From Petunia secreta (Eukaryota; Streptophyta; Magnoliopsida; Solanales; Solanaceae), in NCBI GenBank assembly GCA_029990175.1, contig JARKIP010000033.1, positions 16,909,001 to 16,973,000 on the forward strand: a stretch of DNA of 64,000 bases, in the 5' to 3' direction. Position numbers and translations under genes: made by a program. Numbering within the stretch: position 1 is the stretch's first letter; each line of letters begins with the position of its first letter. The notes under the pieces are model-generated. The model was not told where the DNA came from and ran no database searches. It saw nothing but the letters and a program-made list of their open reading frames with translations. Below are positions 33,867-43,588 of the stretch, in pieces.

Positions 33867-36185
33867 TTAGAGGTTAGCCTTAGGAACCCAGACAAGCTTG
33901 GGTCCCTTCTTATGAGAGAATGGATAAATCAAATCTTGTTTGGCCCATTTGGGTAAAACACATTTCTTATTTTTGACTCTTGCCTTGACAATATTAATAC
34001 ACTCTTGTTTAGTATGACCAGTTTTACCACAAAAAGTGCATAACATGTTGCAAGATAATCCTACATACTTGCTTTTAGGATTATATGAGGGCAGGGGCTT
34101 TTTGAATCCTAAACCTTGTTTTCCTTTGTTTTGATTTTCAAAGATCCAATTCATTGCCTCTGAAGATTTATTCCATTTTGTAAGTCTGGTGAGTTCAAGT
34201 TTTGAGTTTTCAACCTTTTGATTTAACATTCTGTTTTTCTCAATTTCTTGATACAAAATCTCATTTGTCCTTTTCAATTCATTTTCCAGAAAGGTTTGAA
34301 TTTCACTCATAACTTGCTTACCATTCTTACTCTCCCTCAACTGATTACATTCCAATTCAAGCTCAGTAATTTTAGAGTTTGACACAAGAGTCTGCCCTTT
34401 CAAGATGGCATTAGTTTCTTCAAGTTCAATATTCTGTTCCAGGAGACTCTTGTGTTTAGTTCTAAGATTACTCAGTTCTTCAGTTAAGTTATCCTTTTCA
34501 AGTTTTTCTTTTTCATACCCTTCAATCAGGGTGGCTGTGATTAGAATTAAATTTTCAGGAGAATATGTATGTAAAGTTTCTTTTAGATCAGATAGACATA
34601 CCTCAGCTGAATTTCCTGTTTCCTCTCCATCAGTTGCCATAAGAGCAGAGTCCTTTTTGATGTTGTCAGCAATGTACAATTCCTTCAGTTTCCTCCATAT
34701 TTCCTTGGCAGATTTGCACTCCAGTATCCGTGCATGCACATCCTCAGTGAGTCCTCTTCTTAGATACTCCACAGCCTTGGAGTTTGCTTGTAACCAATCC
34801 AGATCTTGAGGGTCTAGTTCTTCCACTTTCTTTGGCACTAGGACACCATGTACAGCTCTCTTCACCGGAACATGAGGTCCTCTTTTCACAATCAGCCACA
34901 AGCTGTAATCAGTTGCCTGTAGATAATTTTTCATCTGCTTCTTCCAGTGATTGTAATGAGTCCCATTGAACACTGGTGGTTTTGATGGATCTCTTCCTCC
35001 TCTAAATTCTCGAGGATCTTCTTCATCACAGCTGACATCTGTCATACCTGCTAGTGCTAGTGGTGAGTCATCATCAGCCTCTTTTTCATGATCAGACTCA
35101 CTATCAGTCGGTCCCCATGTGGCATAGAAAGCTTCCTTCTTTTTCCTTCGCTCTGCTCTGAAGTTTGGGGGCCGTCTTGTCTTCCTTTTGTCTGTATCAT
35201 ATTCCTTAGTGGTTTCCTTCTCCTTTTCCTTAGCAGCTCTGTTCTTCTTCCATTCTATTTCCCACATCGGGCAGTCCATGACAGCATGGTCTTTCTTGAA
35301 GCATTTGAAGCACCCAGAGTAGTCAGGACTGTCAACTATGTTCTTCCTACTAGAGCTCTCCTTGTTTCCTCGTTTGAACCCTTTAAACCTTCCCAGATTG
35401 AGTTTTTGTCTTAACGCACTTACCATTGCAGCTTCCACTGATTGAAGATCAACATAGTCATCAGTTTCTTCCGTTGCTTCCAGTGCAAGGGTCTTGTCCT
35501 TCTTTGCTACAGGTTTAGCCTTTGAGTCTTTCATCATCTCATGCGTCTTCAGACTTCCAACCAGTTCTTCAAGCTTAATGGATTTCAAGGGCTTTGATTC
35601 AATGATGGCTGTCATTTTTGGTTCCCATGCTTCAGGCAGCACATTTAGAATTTTGTCAACCATCTCTACTTCAGGTAATACCATCTCCAACGATCTCATT
35701 TTGTTTGTGATCATGGTCAATCTGGTCATCATATCCTGAATTGACTCCCTTTCACCCATTGTAAACAGTTCAAATTGCCTTTTCAGCATTCTTCTTTTTG
35801 AGTCTTTTACTTCTGTGGTTCCTTCGTGTGCAACCTGCAAGGCATCCCATATCTCCTTAGCCGTCTTGTACGATGATACTCGATTGAACTCTTCTGGACC
35901 AAGACCACATATGACCAACCGCTTGGCCTTGTGATTCTTTTCGATCATCTTATAATCCGTCTCATCGAACTCTTCTTTCAGTTTGGGTTCTTTTGTAGCC
36001 GTGGTTCCTTCACCAACTATTTTGGTGGGAATCAGATTTCCTTCTGAGACTATCAGCCAGAGTTGATAGTCTTCAGCACATATGTAATTCTCCATCCTAT
36101 TCTTCCACCATGCGTAGTATTGCCCATTGAACTGTGGAGGCCTCAGAACCGACTGTCCTTCAGTAATAGTAGGTGGTGCACTCAT
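33867..36185 (-). CDS. gag: Copia gag with two N-terminal gag domains and two zinc knuckles
   Basis: The 772-residue protein starts at ATG 36185 (MSAPPTITEG), chosen over the upstream non-ATG codons of the same frame. Residues 16-215 are a complete copia gag domain (FNGQYYAWWKNRMENYI, KEIWDALQ), followed by a zinc knuckle C292-C295-H300-C305 and a basic stretch. Residues 404-510 repeat the start of a gag domain (FNGTHYNHWKKQMKNYL, SLWLIV, KSAKEIWRKL). Then come a long coiled coil (about 550-670) and a second knuckle C716-C719-H724-C729, and the end GPKLVWVPKANL. The protein would form the particle and package RNA. The repeated N-terminal domain is unusual. A gag stop (TAA) lies just before pol. 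Confidence 0.92.
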   Translation of the reverse strand: MSAPPTITEGQSVLRPPQFNGQYYAWWKNRMENYICAEDYQLWLIVSEGNLIPTKIVGEGTTATKEPKLKEEFDETDYKMIEKNHKAKRLVICGLGPEEFNRVSSYKTAKEIWDALQVAHEGTTEVKDSKRRMLKRQFELFTMGERESIQDMMTRLTMITNKMRSLEMVLPEVEMVDKILNVLPEAWEPKMTAIIESKPLKSIKLEELVGSLKTHEMMKDSKAKPVAKKDKTLALEATEETDDYVDLQSVEAAMVSALRQKLNLGRFKGFKRGNKESSSRKNIVDSPDYSGCFKCFKKDHAVMDCPMWEIEWKKNRAAKEKEKETTKEYDTDKRKTRRPPNFRAERRKKKEAFYATWGPTDSESDHEKEADDDSPLALAGMTDVSCDEEDPREFRGGRDPSKPPVFNGTHYNHWKKQMKNYLQATDYSLWLIVKRGPHVPVKRAVHGVLVPKKVEELDPQDLDWLQANSKAVEYLRRGLTEDVHARILECKSAKEIWRKLKELYIADNIKKDSALMATDGEETGNSAEVCLSDLKETLHTYSPENLILITATLIEGYEKEKLEKDNLTEELSNLRTKHKSLLEQNIELEETNAILKGQTLVSNSKITELELECNQLRESKNGKQVMSEIQTFLENELKRTNEILYQEIEKNRMLNQKVENSKLELTRLTKWNKSSEAMNWIFENQNKGKQGLGFKKPLPSYNPKSKYVGLSCNMLCTFCGKTGHTKQECINIVKARVKNKKCVLPKWAKQDLIYPFSHKKGPKLVWVPKANL

Positions 36186-36224
36186 TTTGATCCTTCTCAA
36201 GGTGTTAGCCTTACAAGAGAAGAC

Positions 36225-36238
36225 CTGCTCTGATACCA
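36225..36238 (-). other. Copia element primer-binding site (initiator tRNA-Met)
   Basis: On the minus strand TGGTATCAGAGCAG begins two bases after the 5' LTR. TGGTATCAGAGC is the classic complement of the 3' end of plant initiator tRNA-Met. Confidence 0.95.
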
Positions 36239-36240
36239 CT

Positions 36241-37146
36241 TGTTATACTTTATGCACCTCCTAGAGACACTAGAAGGGGGGGGGGGTTGAATAGTGTCCT
36301 CCGATTTTCGTTGCTAGAACCTTGTTCTTCAGTAGTAGAACAGGGTTCTTCAGTTCGTTGTTATGCAGCCTTCTACCTTAGAACACACCTCCAAACACTT
36401 ATCAAAAGACACAAGGATTTTTACGTGGAAAACTCCTTGCTCAAGGGAGAAAAACCACGACCCACACTCTGGGATTTTAACACCGAATCCACTAACACAA
36501 GAGCAACGTTTCTGATTACAAACTCTGTAACCAAGGGGCTACACTCTAGACCCTAATCACTAAATAAAGCTAAACTCTAGCTTTCCTAGTAATCACAAAG
36601 TAGTTTGCCTAATACATATGCTTCTGAGATAAGCTAATAGACAAAACAATGAATACTTGCAACCAAGACAACTTACAACTCGATAGATCTAGACAAGAAT
36701 TCTAGACTCAAATACTTTGCATGCAAATCAGTTGTCTTCTTCAGTTTTCCTGCGTAGACAGTTCTTCAGATCTCCTTTATATGCTCTGAACTCTCTATTT
36801 GAAAAACCAACTTCGGCTATGTCTTCTACTTGCTTTTATACGAGTTTTGCAACCCTAGTTGAGTCCTGCTGTGAATCCTCTTTAATTATGGTATTTGAAG
36901 ATTCGCAGTAACTCTTTTCCATGTTGAGGTATAACTCTTGTTCACACTTCAAAGACACAGCCTGGACACCACCTCTTTTAGTCTGACTAGGATATGTCTT
37001 CAACCACGCGCCTCTACTCCTAGTTCCACAGGGATTTGCAACCCGTAATCTTTTCGATCAAGCGTGCCCTTCAACTCAAGGACTAGGTTCTTCCACGAAC
37101 CTCAGTGTCCTTCCTGTTTGTCATACTTCAAGACCAGCTCTCAACA
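36241..37146 (-). repeat. Copia element 5' LTR (906 bp)
   Basis: It is nearly identical to 26543-27447; the visible differences are one extra G in a G run and about seven single-base changes. The TATA-box candidate in element orientation lies at 36772-36781. Confidence 0.95.
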
Positions 37147-37151
37147 CTAGG
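37147..37151. other. Target duplication of the copia element, right copy (CTAGG)
   Basis: It is identical to 26538-26542. The solo LTR resumes here with TGTTTGTAAACTC, just upstream of its TATA box. Confidence 0.92.
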
Positions 37152-38005
37152 TGTTTGTAAACTCTATAAACACTCTTTTACTTAGTTTTTGAGAGGTGTT
37201 CAGACCTTTGGAGCAAGTTTTGGAGGAGAGGGGAGGAGCCCTAGATGTCTTCTACACAAGTTCTTTCTCTCTTTCTCTTATTCTTCTCTTTAATTCTATA
37301 GTTTGTTTGTTCTCGGGTTAGAGTAAATACATGAAGGTTGATGTTTGAAAGTTGATTTCTATATATTGATTTACCATTATGGATTGTTTATTCTTTCTTG
37401 ATCATAATTGTTTGATTATTGAGGCCTGATAATTGAACACTATCTATGGTTTTTAGATTGAACTCGAAAGAGGGAATTTAATTACGCAATAAGAAAGAAT
37501 AGAACTAGTTTGTGAACTCGGGCATCGGGGAACCAATTTGTGAGTAGGATAGACATATACTTGCTCGCCTAGTTTAACTCATTACAGAATTCGTTAATGC
37601 GTGCACGTGATTCAACCCATAGACATATAGGGATTGGAGTAGCCTGTATAGACCGTGAAGAATCGAAAGGTTTTCATGGGTACATTTAACCTGTAGTTAG
37701 CAATCTAGGAAATCAAGAAGTAGAATCAACTGGAAAACTCAACTGGATTGTTCGTAACTCTGACCCGGGACCGTCATCTTTTATTGATAACAACGTAGAA
37801 TTTGCTCTGTTACTTGATTTCAATTACTTGTTTTTATTACTGCATTTAGTTAGTAAATTCTCAACCATTGGAAAAAGATCCCTGAATAGTGTTAGAAAAT
37901 TGTTTGCTAGAATTCAGTCTGAATAGTCCTCGTGGGAACGATACTCTACTTATCACTTTATTACTTGTCGACCACGTATACTTGCGTGTGCGTTTGGGAG
38001 CAACA

Positions 38006-38533
38006 ATTTTCTTTTGTTTATTTATGCAATTATCAATATATTTTATTTATTTTAAATATCGTATATTATTTGACATTATCGTTCATAACGTCCGCCACTC
38101 CTGGCACCCTCTTAAATCTTAAAACCCATAGGAAGGGACGGTTGCGTGGAACCCACGGCCGCCCTGTTCTCACTCAAATAAACAGTTAAGAAAAGGTCTT
38201 GCAAAATTAGCCAAATAGCGAAGCTTTTGGCAGTTTTTAAGTCTTCATCTTTCAAGTTGTCCGCTTGAAAGAACCGGTCTAGTAGTACCCAAATCTTAGT
38301 GGAGACGTTGCTAAGATCACACATCATATCATTTTAGGAAACTATGACTCCGGTCATGCCTAAGTCTTTAGTTCACAATATCCAAACCAAACCAAAAACG
38401 AGTTATTAACTCCAAGGGGTATTTACATATGAATATGTGTGAATATTTTAAAATTAAAAATGCCAAGTGTATGCCATTTATTCTCAAATGGGAAGGGGGT
38501 TCAGTCTAACGGTTTCTTTTTTTGTAGGTTACC
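38006..38533 (+). other. Leader of element B after the solo LTR
   Basis: The sequence aligns with about 41185-41709 in the duplicated unit, so it is the 5' leader between primer site and ORF1. The open frame on the minus strand (38327-38112) is conserved in the duplicate (41500-41288) only because the DNA is duplicated. Confidence 0.6.
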
Positions 38534-38972
38534 ATGAGTCAAAGAGATTGCATGATCATCGATATTCCAAGAGAGATAAGGGAATGGTATAGAAATTTGG
38601 GAGAAGCTGATCAATTTGAATTGAGTAAAACATTGGGTTACTTGCCTTCACTAATGGATGTTGAACCCAATATATTCATTATTAAAGCCGACACTTGCTT
38701 TTGGGATAATGATAGAAATGTCTTTAGATTTGGGGAGCTCGAAATGACACCACTTTTGGAGGAAATATGAGGTTTTCTTGAAAATTTGGATTTGAGACGA
38801 AAGGGGCATAAATGGCAAGATGGTAGAATTATTATACCGTGTCAACCTACTGAAGAAGAATTTTGTGAAGCGTTCGAATTTCGAACAAATGATGTGTCCG
38901 AATTTTTGCAAAGGTCCAAGTTCAGTTGCATGTACTTGTATTAAAGATTTGGTCATGAAAAGAGTTATGAGA
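38534..38972 (+). pseudogene. Element B ORF1 fragment, copy 1
   Basis: It starts at ATG 38534 with MSQRDCMIIDIPREI, contains TCFWDNDRNVFRFGELEMTP and ends its open frame with a TGA at 38768-38770 (one codon after LLEEI). Related sequence continues to the break at 38966-38973, where it is joined to LTR sequence. It is homologous to ORF1a of element A (NVFRLGDVELKP). It is a truncated copy of the upstream Tat/Ogre ORF1. Confidence 0.7.
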
Positions 38973-41048
38973 CGGTATATCTTTTCCTTTTGGTGTTCTG
39001 CCCGTTTGCAATTAATCCCCCACCCCAACTATATAAACTGGTCCTCTTTACATAGAACACACACTTCATAGGCATACACATTATCACACTCAGATATACA
39101 GTATCTGCATACTATTTTCTTCCCTTCCTTTCTTTCAAAGATTATTGGAAGATCCCTGCTCTCTTTTCTTCTTAAGCATGTCTCTGCAAAACATTTAATA
39201 TTGCGTGCACTTGGTTTGTTTGCTCACTACTACTGCTCAAAAGGTATACCTCTATTCTAATCACTATTTCCTATGTTTTGAACCTGCTCATGCCTGGTCC
39301 TTCGGCTTGTTCTTTACCTCTGCTTGTTTTCATGATTAAAACTGCTTATACTTGCTTGAACTCTTGTCACTTTGCCTCTTGGCTCTAGGTTTCTTCTTGC
39401 CCGGTTAACCTCTATACAGTTTGTTAGGATGGTCCAAAAAGACCGTACTATTGTTAGTAACAGCAGAATACTGAATGAACATGGTTCAGTAGCTATCCCA
39501 TGTTGCTACAGATTCCTGAAGCATAATCACTAAAATTATGAGTCACTTGGGCAGTTTTAACTTGATGCTTAAAGAACATGGTTTTAATACATATTTTCCC
39601 CTTTCTAGTCTCCCTTATGTGTGTATTTGTTAGAATTCTCCCTGTTGTATCGGATTAAAACAGGTTATACAGTCATGAGACTGTGTATTGGGCTACACAG
39701 AGGCCTCTCTCAACCCTCATCTCCTATGTGCCTGCATCATTCATTCTAAAACTATGATCCCTGATTTTTAAAACTCACATAACCATGGATAATAGACAAA
39801 ACAATATCTTGATTTGAAAACTTAGATTCTAAGTTTATCTGTTTAAACTGGGACCTGGACGACGTAATTGACATATAAAAGTTCTAAAACTCAAGAATTA
39901 CGATGTTTGAAGTATGCTATTTTGTGAAAAGTTTGATTTTTCAAATACAGGGCTAAATGTGTAACACCTGCCTATTCTACAACTACTCTCCGTAAATTAA
40001 AAATGCCCCATTTTACTTGAGTAATACGGGCCCAATACTTGTTTTAAAATCTAGCCTTTTATGTGTTTAAATCAATTTTATAAACTTCAAGCTTCTATAG
40101 ACTAATCTGAAAGTGTATAGAGGTGTATAAGTTATTAGGGGTCAATTATACAAGTATTTACATGTATTTTCTAAAACTTAATACAAGTATTATCATGTAT
40201 TTGCATGCTTATATATATATATATTATATATATATAGTGCGACAACCCCTTTATGTGCATTTTATGTGTTTTGCGACCCATTTTCTTAAAAAAAACAGCC
40301 CCTTTAGAATACATATATTTTCAAAACTGGCCCCAAAAATAAAATAGCCATTAAGGTTAGGGCTTGACAATTAATGTCAAGTCACACCGACCCTAAATGG
40401 CTCACATTTTAAATAAACCCAACCCAGTTTGAAATCAAATCTGAATGTTTTCGTCAAAATTTGCCATTTTCATAAAACTGTTCAATTATGCAAACTATAT
40501 TTAAGTACTGAAAATTGCATAACGAAACTAAATTGAACCAATCCTTGTGATAATAGCCTACTGAATATAATATTTTTCAAATATGAGGCCAAATGTGCGA
40601 TTAGGCATCGGAGCTTAAGCCGTTCGTGCTAATTTAAAAGCCAAATACCTTGTACTTGCTGCTCATTTATACTTTCTTGCATAAATAGATTTAATTTCGT
40701 GACCAATTGTGATTTTAACTCTCAAGTTAGTAATATATTTTGAACATGATCAATATTTATCTATAACTTGTTTAGACATCCCAAAACTAATTGCTCGGGT
40801 AGGAACCACTTTTTGTGGGACTTGGGGAAGTGCCTAACACCTTCTTCCTCGAGTCACTTGGACTTCTTACTCTCGAATCTCTGGAATTGAACATGCTGAA
40901 TAAAAGACCCAACCTTAGACACTTAGGTGACCTAATACACTTAAGAAACTTATATTAGGTGGCAGCTCCAATCTCTAACTCAAACGAGTTACCTAGTCAG
41001 ACCTGAGTCTTGACTTGCTCCGAATTAAATAAAATGTGGGGTATGACA
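38966..41048 (+). repeat. Second, 5'-truncated copy of the element B LTR
   Basis: It aligns with 23898-25931 and ends GTATGACA. Its left end lies within the ORF1 fragment at TATGAGAC, eight bases shared with the first LTR (23898-23905). TATA-box candidate at 39030-39037. Confidence 0.82.
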
Positions 41049-41051
41049 GAA

Positions 41052-41069
41052 TGGCGACTCCGCTGGGGA
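41052..41069 (+). other. Primer-binding site of the duplicated element B unit (intact)
   Basis: TGGCGACTCCGCTGGGGA lies three bases after the LTR end. It is the best preserved of the three sites of this type in the window. Confidence 0.8.
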
Positions 41070-41709
41070 TATTCAAAGTCCTAATCATAACGAGTTTTAG
41101 TTTTTGGGATTTTACTATCTTATTGTCTATTTACTTTGTATTATTTATTATTGTGTATTAACTTATTTTCTTCTTTTTTTCGTTTTCTTTTATTTATTTC
41201 TGTAATTATCAATATATTGTATTTATTTTAAATATCGTATATTATTTGACATTATCGTTCATAACGTCCGCCACTCCTGGAACCTTCTTAAATCTTATAG
41301 CCCATAGGAAGGGATGGTTGCGTGGAACCCACGGCCGCCCTTTTCTCACTCAAATAAACACTTAAGAAAAGGTCTTGCAAAATTAGCCAAATAGCGAAGC
41401 TTTTGGCAGTTTTTAAGTCTTCAACTTTCAAGTTGTCAGCTTGAAAGAACCGGTTTAGTAGTACCCAAATCTTAGTGTAGATGTTACTAAGATCACGCAT
41501 CTTATCATTTTAGGAAACTATGACTCCGGCCATGCCTAAGTCTTTAGTTCACCATATACAAACCAAACCAAAAACGAGTTATTAACTCCAAGGGCTGTTT
41601 AGATATGAATATGTGTGCATATTTTAAAATTAAAAATGCCAAGTGTATACCATTTATTCTCAAATGGGAAGGGGGTTCAGTCTAACAGTTTCCTTTTTTG
41701 TATTCTACC
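41070..41709 (+). other. Leader of the duplicated element B unit
   Basis: This aligns with 25953-26062 plus 38006-38533 and shows the state before the solo-LTR insertion (the target lies near 41180). No gene is seen. Confidence 0.6.
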
Positions 41710-42414
41710 ATGAGTCACAAAGATTGCATGATCATCGACATTCCAAGAGAGATAAGGGCATTGTATTGAATTTTGGGAGAAGATGATCAATTTGAATTGA
41801 GTAAAACATTGGGTCACTTGCCTTCACTAATGGGTGTTGAACCTAATAAATTCATTATTAAAGCCGACACTTGCTTTTGGGATGATGATAGAAATATCTT
41901 TAGATTTGGGAAGCTCGAAATGACACCACTTTTAGAGGAAATATAAGGTTTTCTTGAAAATCTGGATTTATGAAGAAAGGGGCATAGATGGCAAGATGCT
42001 AGAATTGTTATACCGCGTCAACCTACTGAAGAAGAATTTTGTGAGGCGTTCGGTTTTCGAACAAATGATGTGTCCGAATTTTTGCAAAGGTCCAAGTTGT
42101 ACTTGTATGAAAGGTTTGGTCATGAAAAGAGTTACAAAAATTACAAAGCAGAGTTTGCACCACACTATGATTGAAAGTGTAAAAGAATTTTTGCATTTGC
42201 AGTAGTATTCTTTGGCGTTGTCGTGTTCCCACAAGGAATGCACTATGAGATAAACACAAAGATAGTCCATTTCACACATGATTATTCCATGGTATCAAGA
42301 AGATGATATGCACTATGGTTCCCACAATATTGACCGACATCCTTAGGGCCTTGGGAAGGTGCAAGAATGGGGCTCGATACTTTGAAGGTTGTAACTTGTG
42401 ATTACAAGTATGGC
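41710..42414 (+). pseudogene. Element B ORF1 fragment, copy 2, truncated
   Basis: It starts at ATG 41710 (MSHKDCMIIDIPREIR) and soon meets a TGA after ALY. Blocks TCFWDDDRNIFRFG (about 41870) and, near 42340-42412, ALGRCKNGARYFEGCN followed by an in-frame TGA and LQVW can still be read. The latter matches ORF1a of element A (GARYFQGCNLLLQVW). At about 42414 it is cut off by gag sequence of element D on the other strand. Confidence 0.7.
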
Positions 42415-43465
42415 CGACCGAGCACCTTCATCCCACTTCAGAGTTTGATACTGCTGAAGCTCTTTTCGCAACTCAGCGGCGGCGTCGGAGTTACGAACAT
42501 TGATACCCTTTTCAAACGCCATGATGGCTAGAGTATCATCCATTTGAGGTAGCTCCATGCGCTCAGCGTGAAAGCTCTCGAGGAAGTCCTTGAGTGGCTC
42601 ACCGGGCCGTTGCTTGACCTCGCATATATCCTCATTCCTTTGGTGAATTTTTTGTGCTCCGGTGTGGGCTTTAACGAAGGCGCTAACCATTTCTCTGAAG
42701 GTGGAAGTTGATCCCGCTGGTAAGCGCATGCACCAACGTAGCGCTCCTTTTTCCAAAGATTCGCCAAACTTTTTCAAGAACATTGACTCGAGCTATATTG
42801 CCGTTAAGTCATTGCTCTTTACCATCGGCATGAACTCAGTTACGTGTTCTTTCGGATCGGTGGTCCCATCATACTTTGTTATGAAGAGGAGCTTGATATT
42901 TTTGGGAGTTGGAGCTGGTGCGGCTTCGGACTTGAATGGCAACTCCCTATATTGATCGATGTAAGTTCATCTTCGGCCTTAGCGACCCCGGGGACGCTCT
43001 CGAGGTGTTTTTCCACCCGCGCTTCGACGCGAGCCTCGACTCGGGCTTTGATTTCTCTAGTAAACCTCTCGACGTCGACCGAAGATGTAGTTTCTGCCAC
43101 GGTGGGTAGCGTCCCCAAGTGTGGTGTTGTGTTCGGTAAGGTTCCTGAACCTCAAGATGTGGCCCCATTTGAGGTCCCCTTTTTATCGCGTCCGTAGGAA
43201 CGAAGAGCAAGATGCCTCCATTTGGGGCCACAAGCTGGGCTCCATTCGGGGTGGAGCTATTCCTCGTGTCTATCGAGGTGCGGAATTCTGCGTTGATGTT
43301 AGCTTGTTCATCCTGTCGCTCCTTAAGAGACCTTAATGAAGCAACAACAAAAGCTTGAAATGCTTCGGTTGTCATCGGAGATGAAGAAGTAGGATCTGAT
43401 TGAACGCCACTCTGTCCATCGGGAGCTAACTGGTGTTCAGTAGGATTTCTACTATTATCAGCCAT
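42415..43465 (-). pseudogene. Element D gag remnant
   Basis: The protein starts MADNSRNPTEHQLAPDG. It continues with a charged coiled segment (VERFTREIKARVEARVEAR) in another frame, and then a retrotransposon gag capsid core: YDGTTDPKEHVTEFMPM, LEKGALRWCMRLPAGSTSTF and MVSAFVKAHTGAQ, with the RPGEPLKDFLESFHAERM block. At least one frameshift (about 43130-43090, another near 42890) and a stop near 42790 break it. The C-terminal zinc knuckle is not present. Confidence 0.75.
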
Positions 43466-43567
43466 TTCGTCGTCAAAAGATTATGAACATCAACGAAAAA
43501 GAACGTTTAACTTTGGAACTTCAACAAAAAAGAACGTTTAACTTTGGAACAAAGCGTTATGCCTGAA

Positions 43568-43585
43568 TCCCCACAGACGACGCCA
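43568..43585 (-). other. Element D primer-binding site
   Basis: On the minus strand TGGCGTCGTCTGTGGGGA lies three bases after the LTR end. It resembles the TGGCGCCGTCTGTGGG sites of Tat/Retand-type elements. Confidence 0.65.
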
Positions 43586-43588
43586 ATT

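Larger units (their letters stand above)
26543..37146 (-). mobile_element. Young, apparently coding-intact Ty1/copia element (10.6 kb)
   Basis: It is flanked by CTAGG duplications and has LTRs of 905 and 906 bp that differ by about eight positions by eye. Its primer site is TGGTATCAGAGC (initiator tRNA-Met type) and a polypurine tract lies next to the other LTR. In its direction: gag (36185-33867), pol (33861-30697) and an accessory coding region (30052-27915). Size, long gag, primer site and the extra 3' ORF fit the SIRE/Maximus lineage; this assignment is inference. Pol is open over 1054 codons with all catalytic motifs. Confidence 0.93.
26063..38005 (+). repeat. Solo LTR of the element-E family, split by a copia element
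   Basis: The halves 26063-26542 and 37152-38005 together make about 1334 bp that align with the two 1345-bp LTRs of element E. The start is TGATGTTTGGCATTTTATGC and the end GGGAGCAACA. No internal E sequence follows: the flank is again the leader of element B. This is therefore a solo LTR left by recombination between two LTRs. A copia element sits inside it (26543-37146). Confidence 0.85.
2623..42414 (+). mobile_element. Tat/Ogre-type LTR retrotransposon B, interrupted and truncated
   Basis: B is a plus-strand giant Ty3/gypsy element reconstructed from pieces: LTR start 2623-2688, LTR remainder 22484-25931, primer site 25935-25952, leader 25953-26062 and 38006-38533, and an ORF1 fragment. 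After that comes a tandem duplicate (LTR end, primer site, leader, ORF1) at 38966-42414. Insertions inside it are element A (2689-22478) and the solo LTR with its copia passenger (26063-38005). No gag, protease, RT or integrase of B is present; the element is truncated at 42414, where the minus-strand gag of element D begins. The LTR start TGTTGACACC and the PBS type are those of the Tat/Ogre lineage. Confidence 0.75.

Noticed and set aside
36225..36238. tRNA-Met-like sequence
   Set aside because: It is only the short primer-binding complement, not a tRNA gene; the same holds for the other primer sites. No tRNA or rRNA gene was recognised.
38112..38327. 71-codon minus-strand frame, conserved at 41288-41500
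   Set aside because: Apparent conservation is due to the tandem duplication of the B leader.
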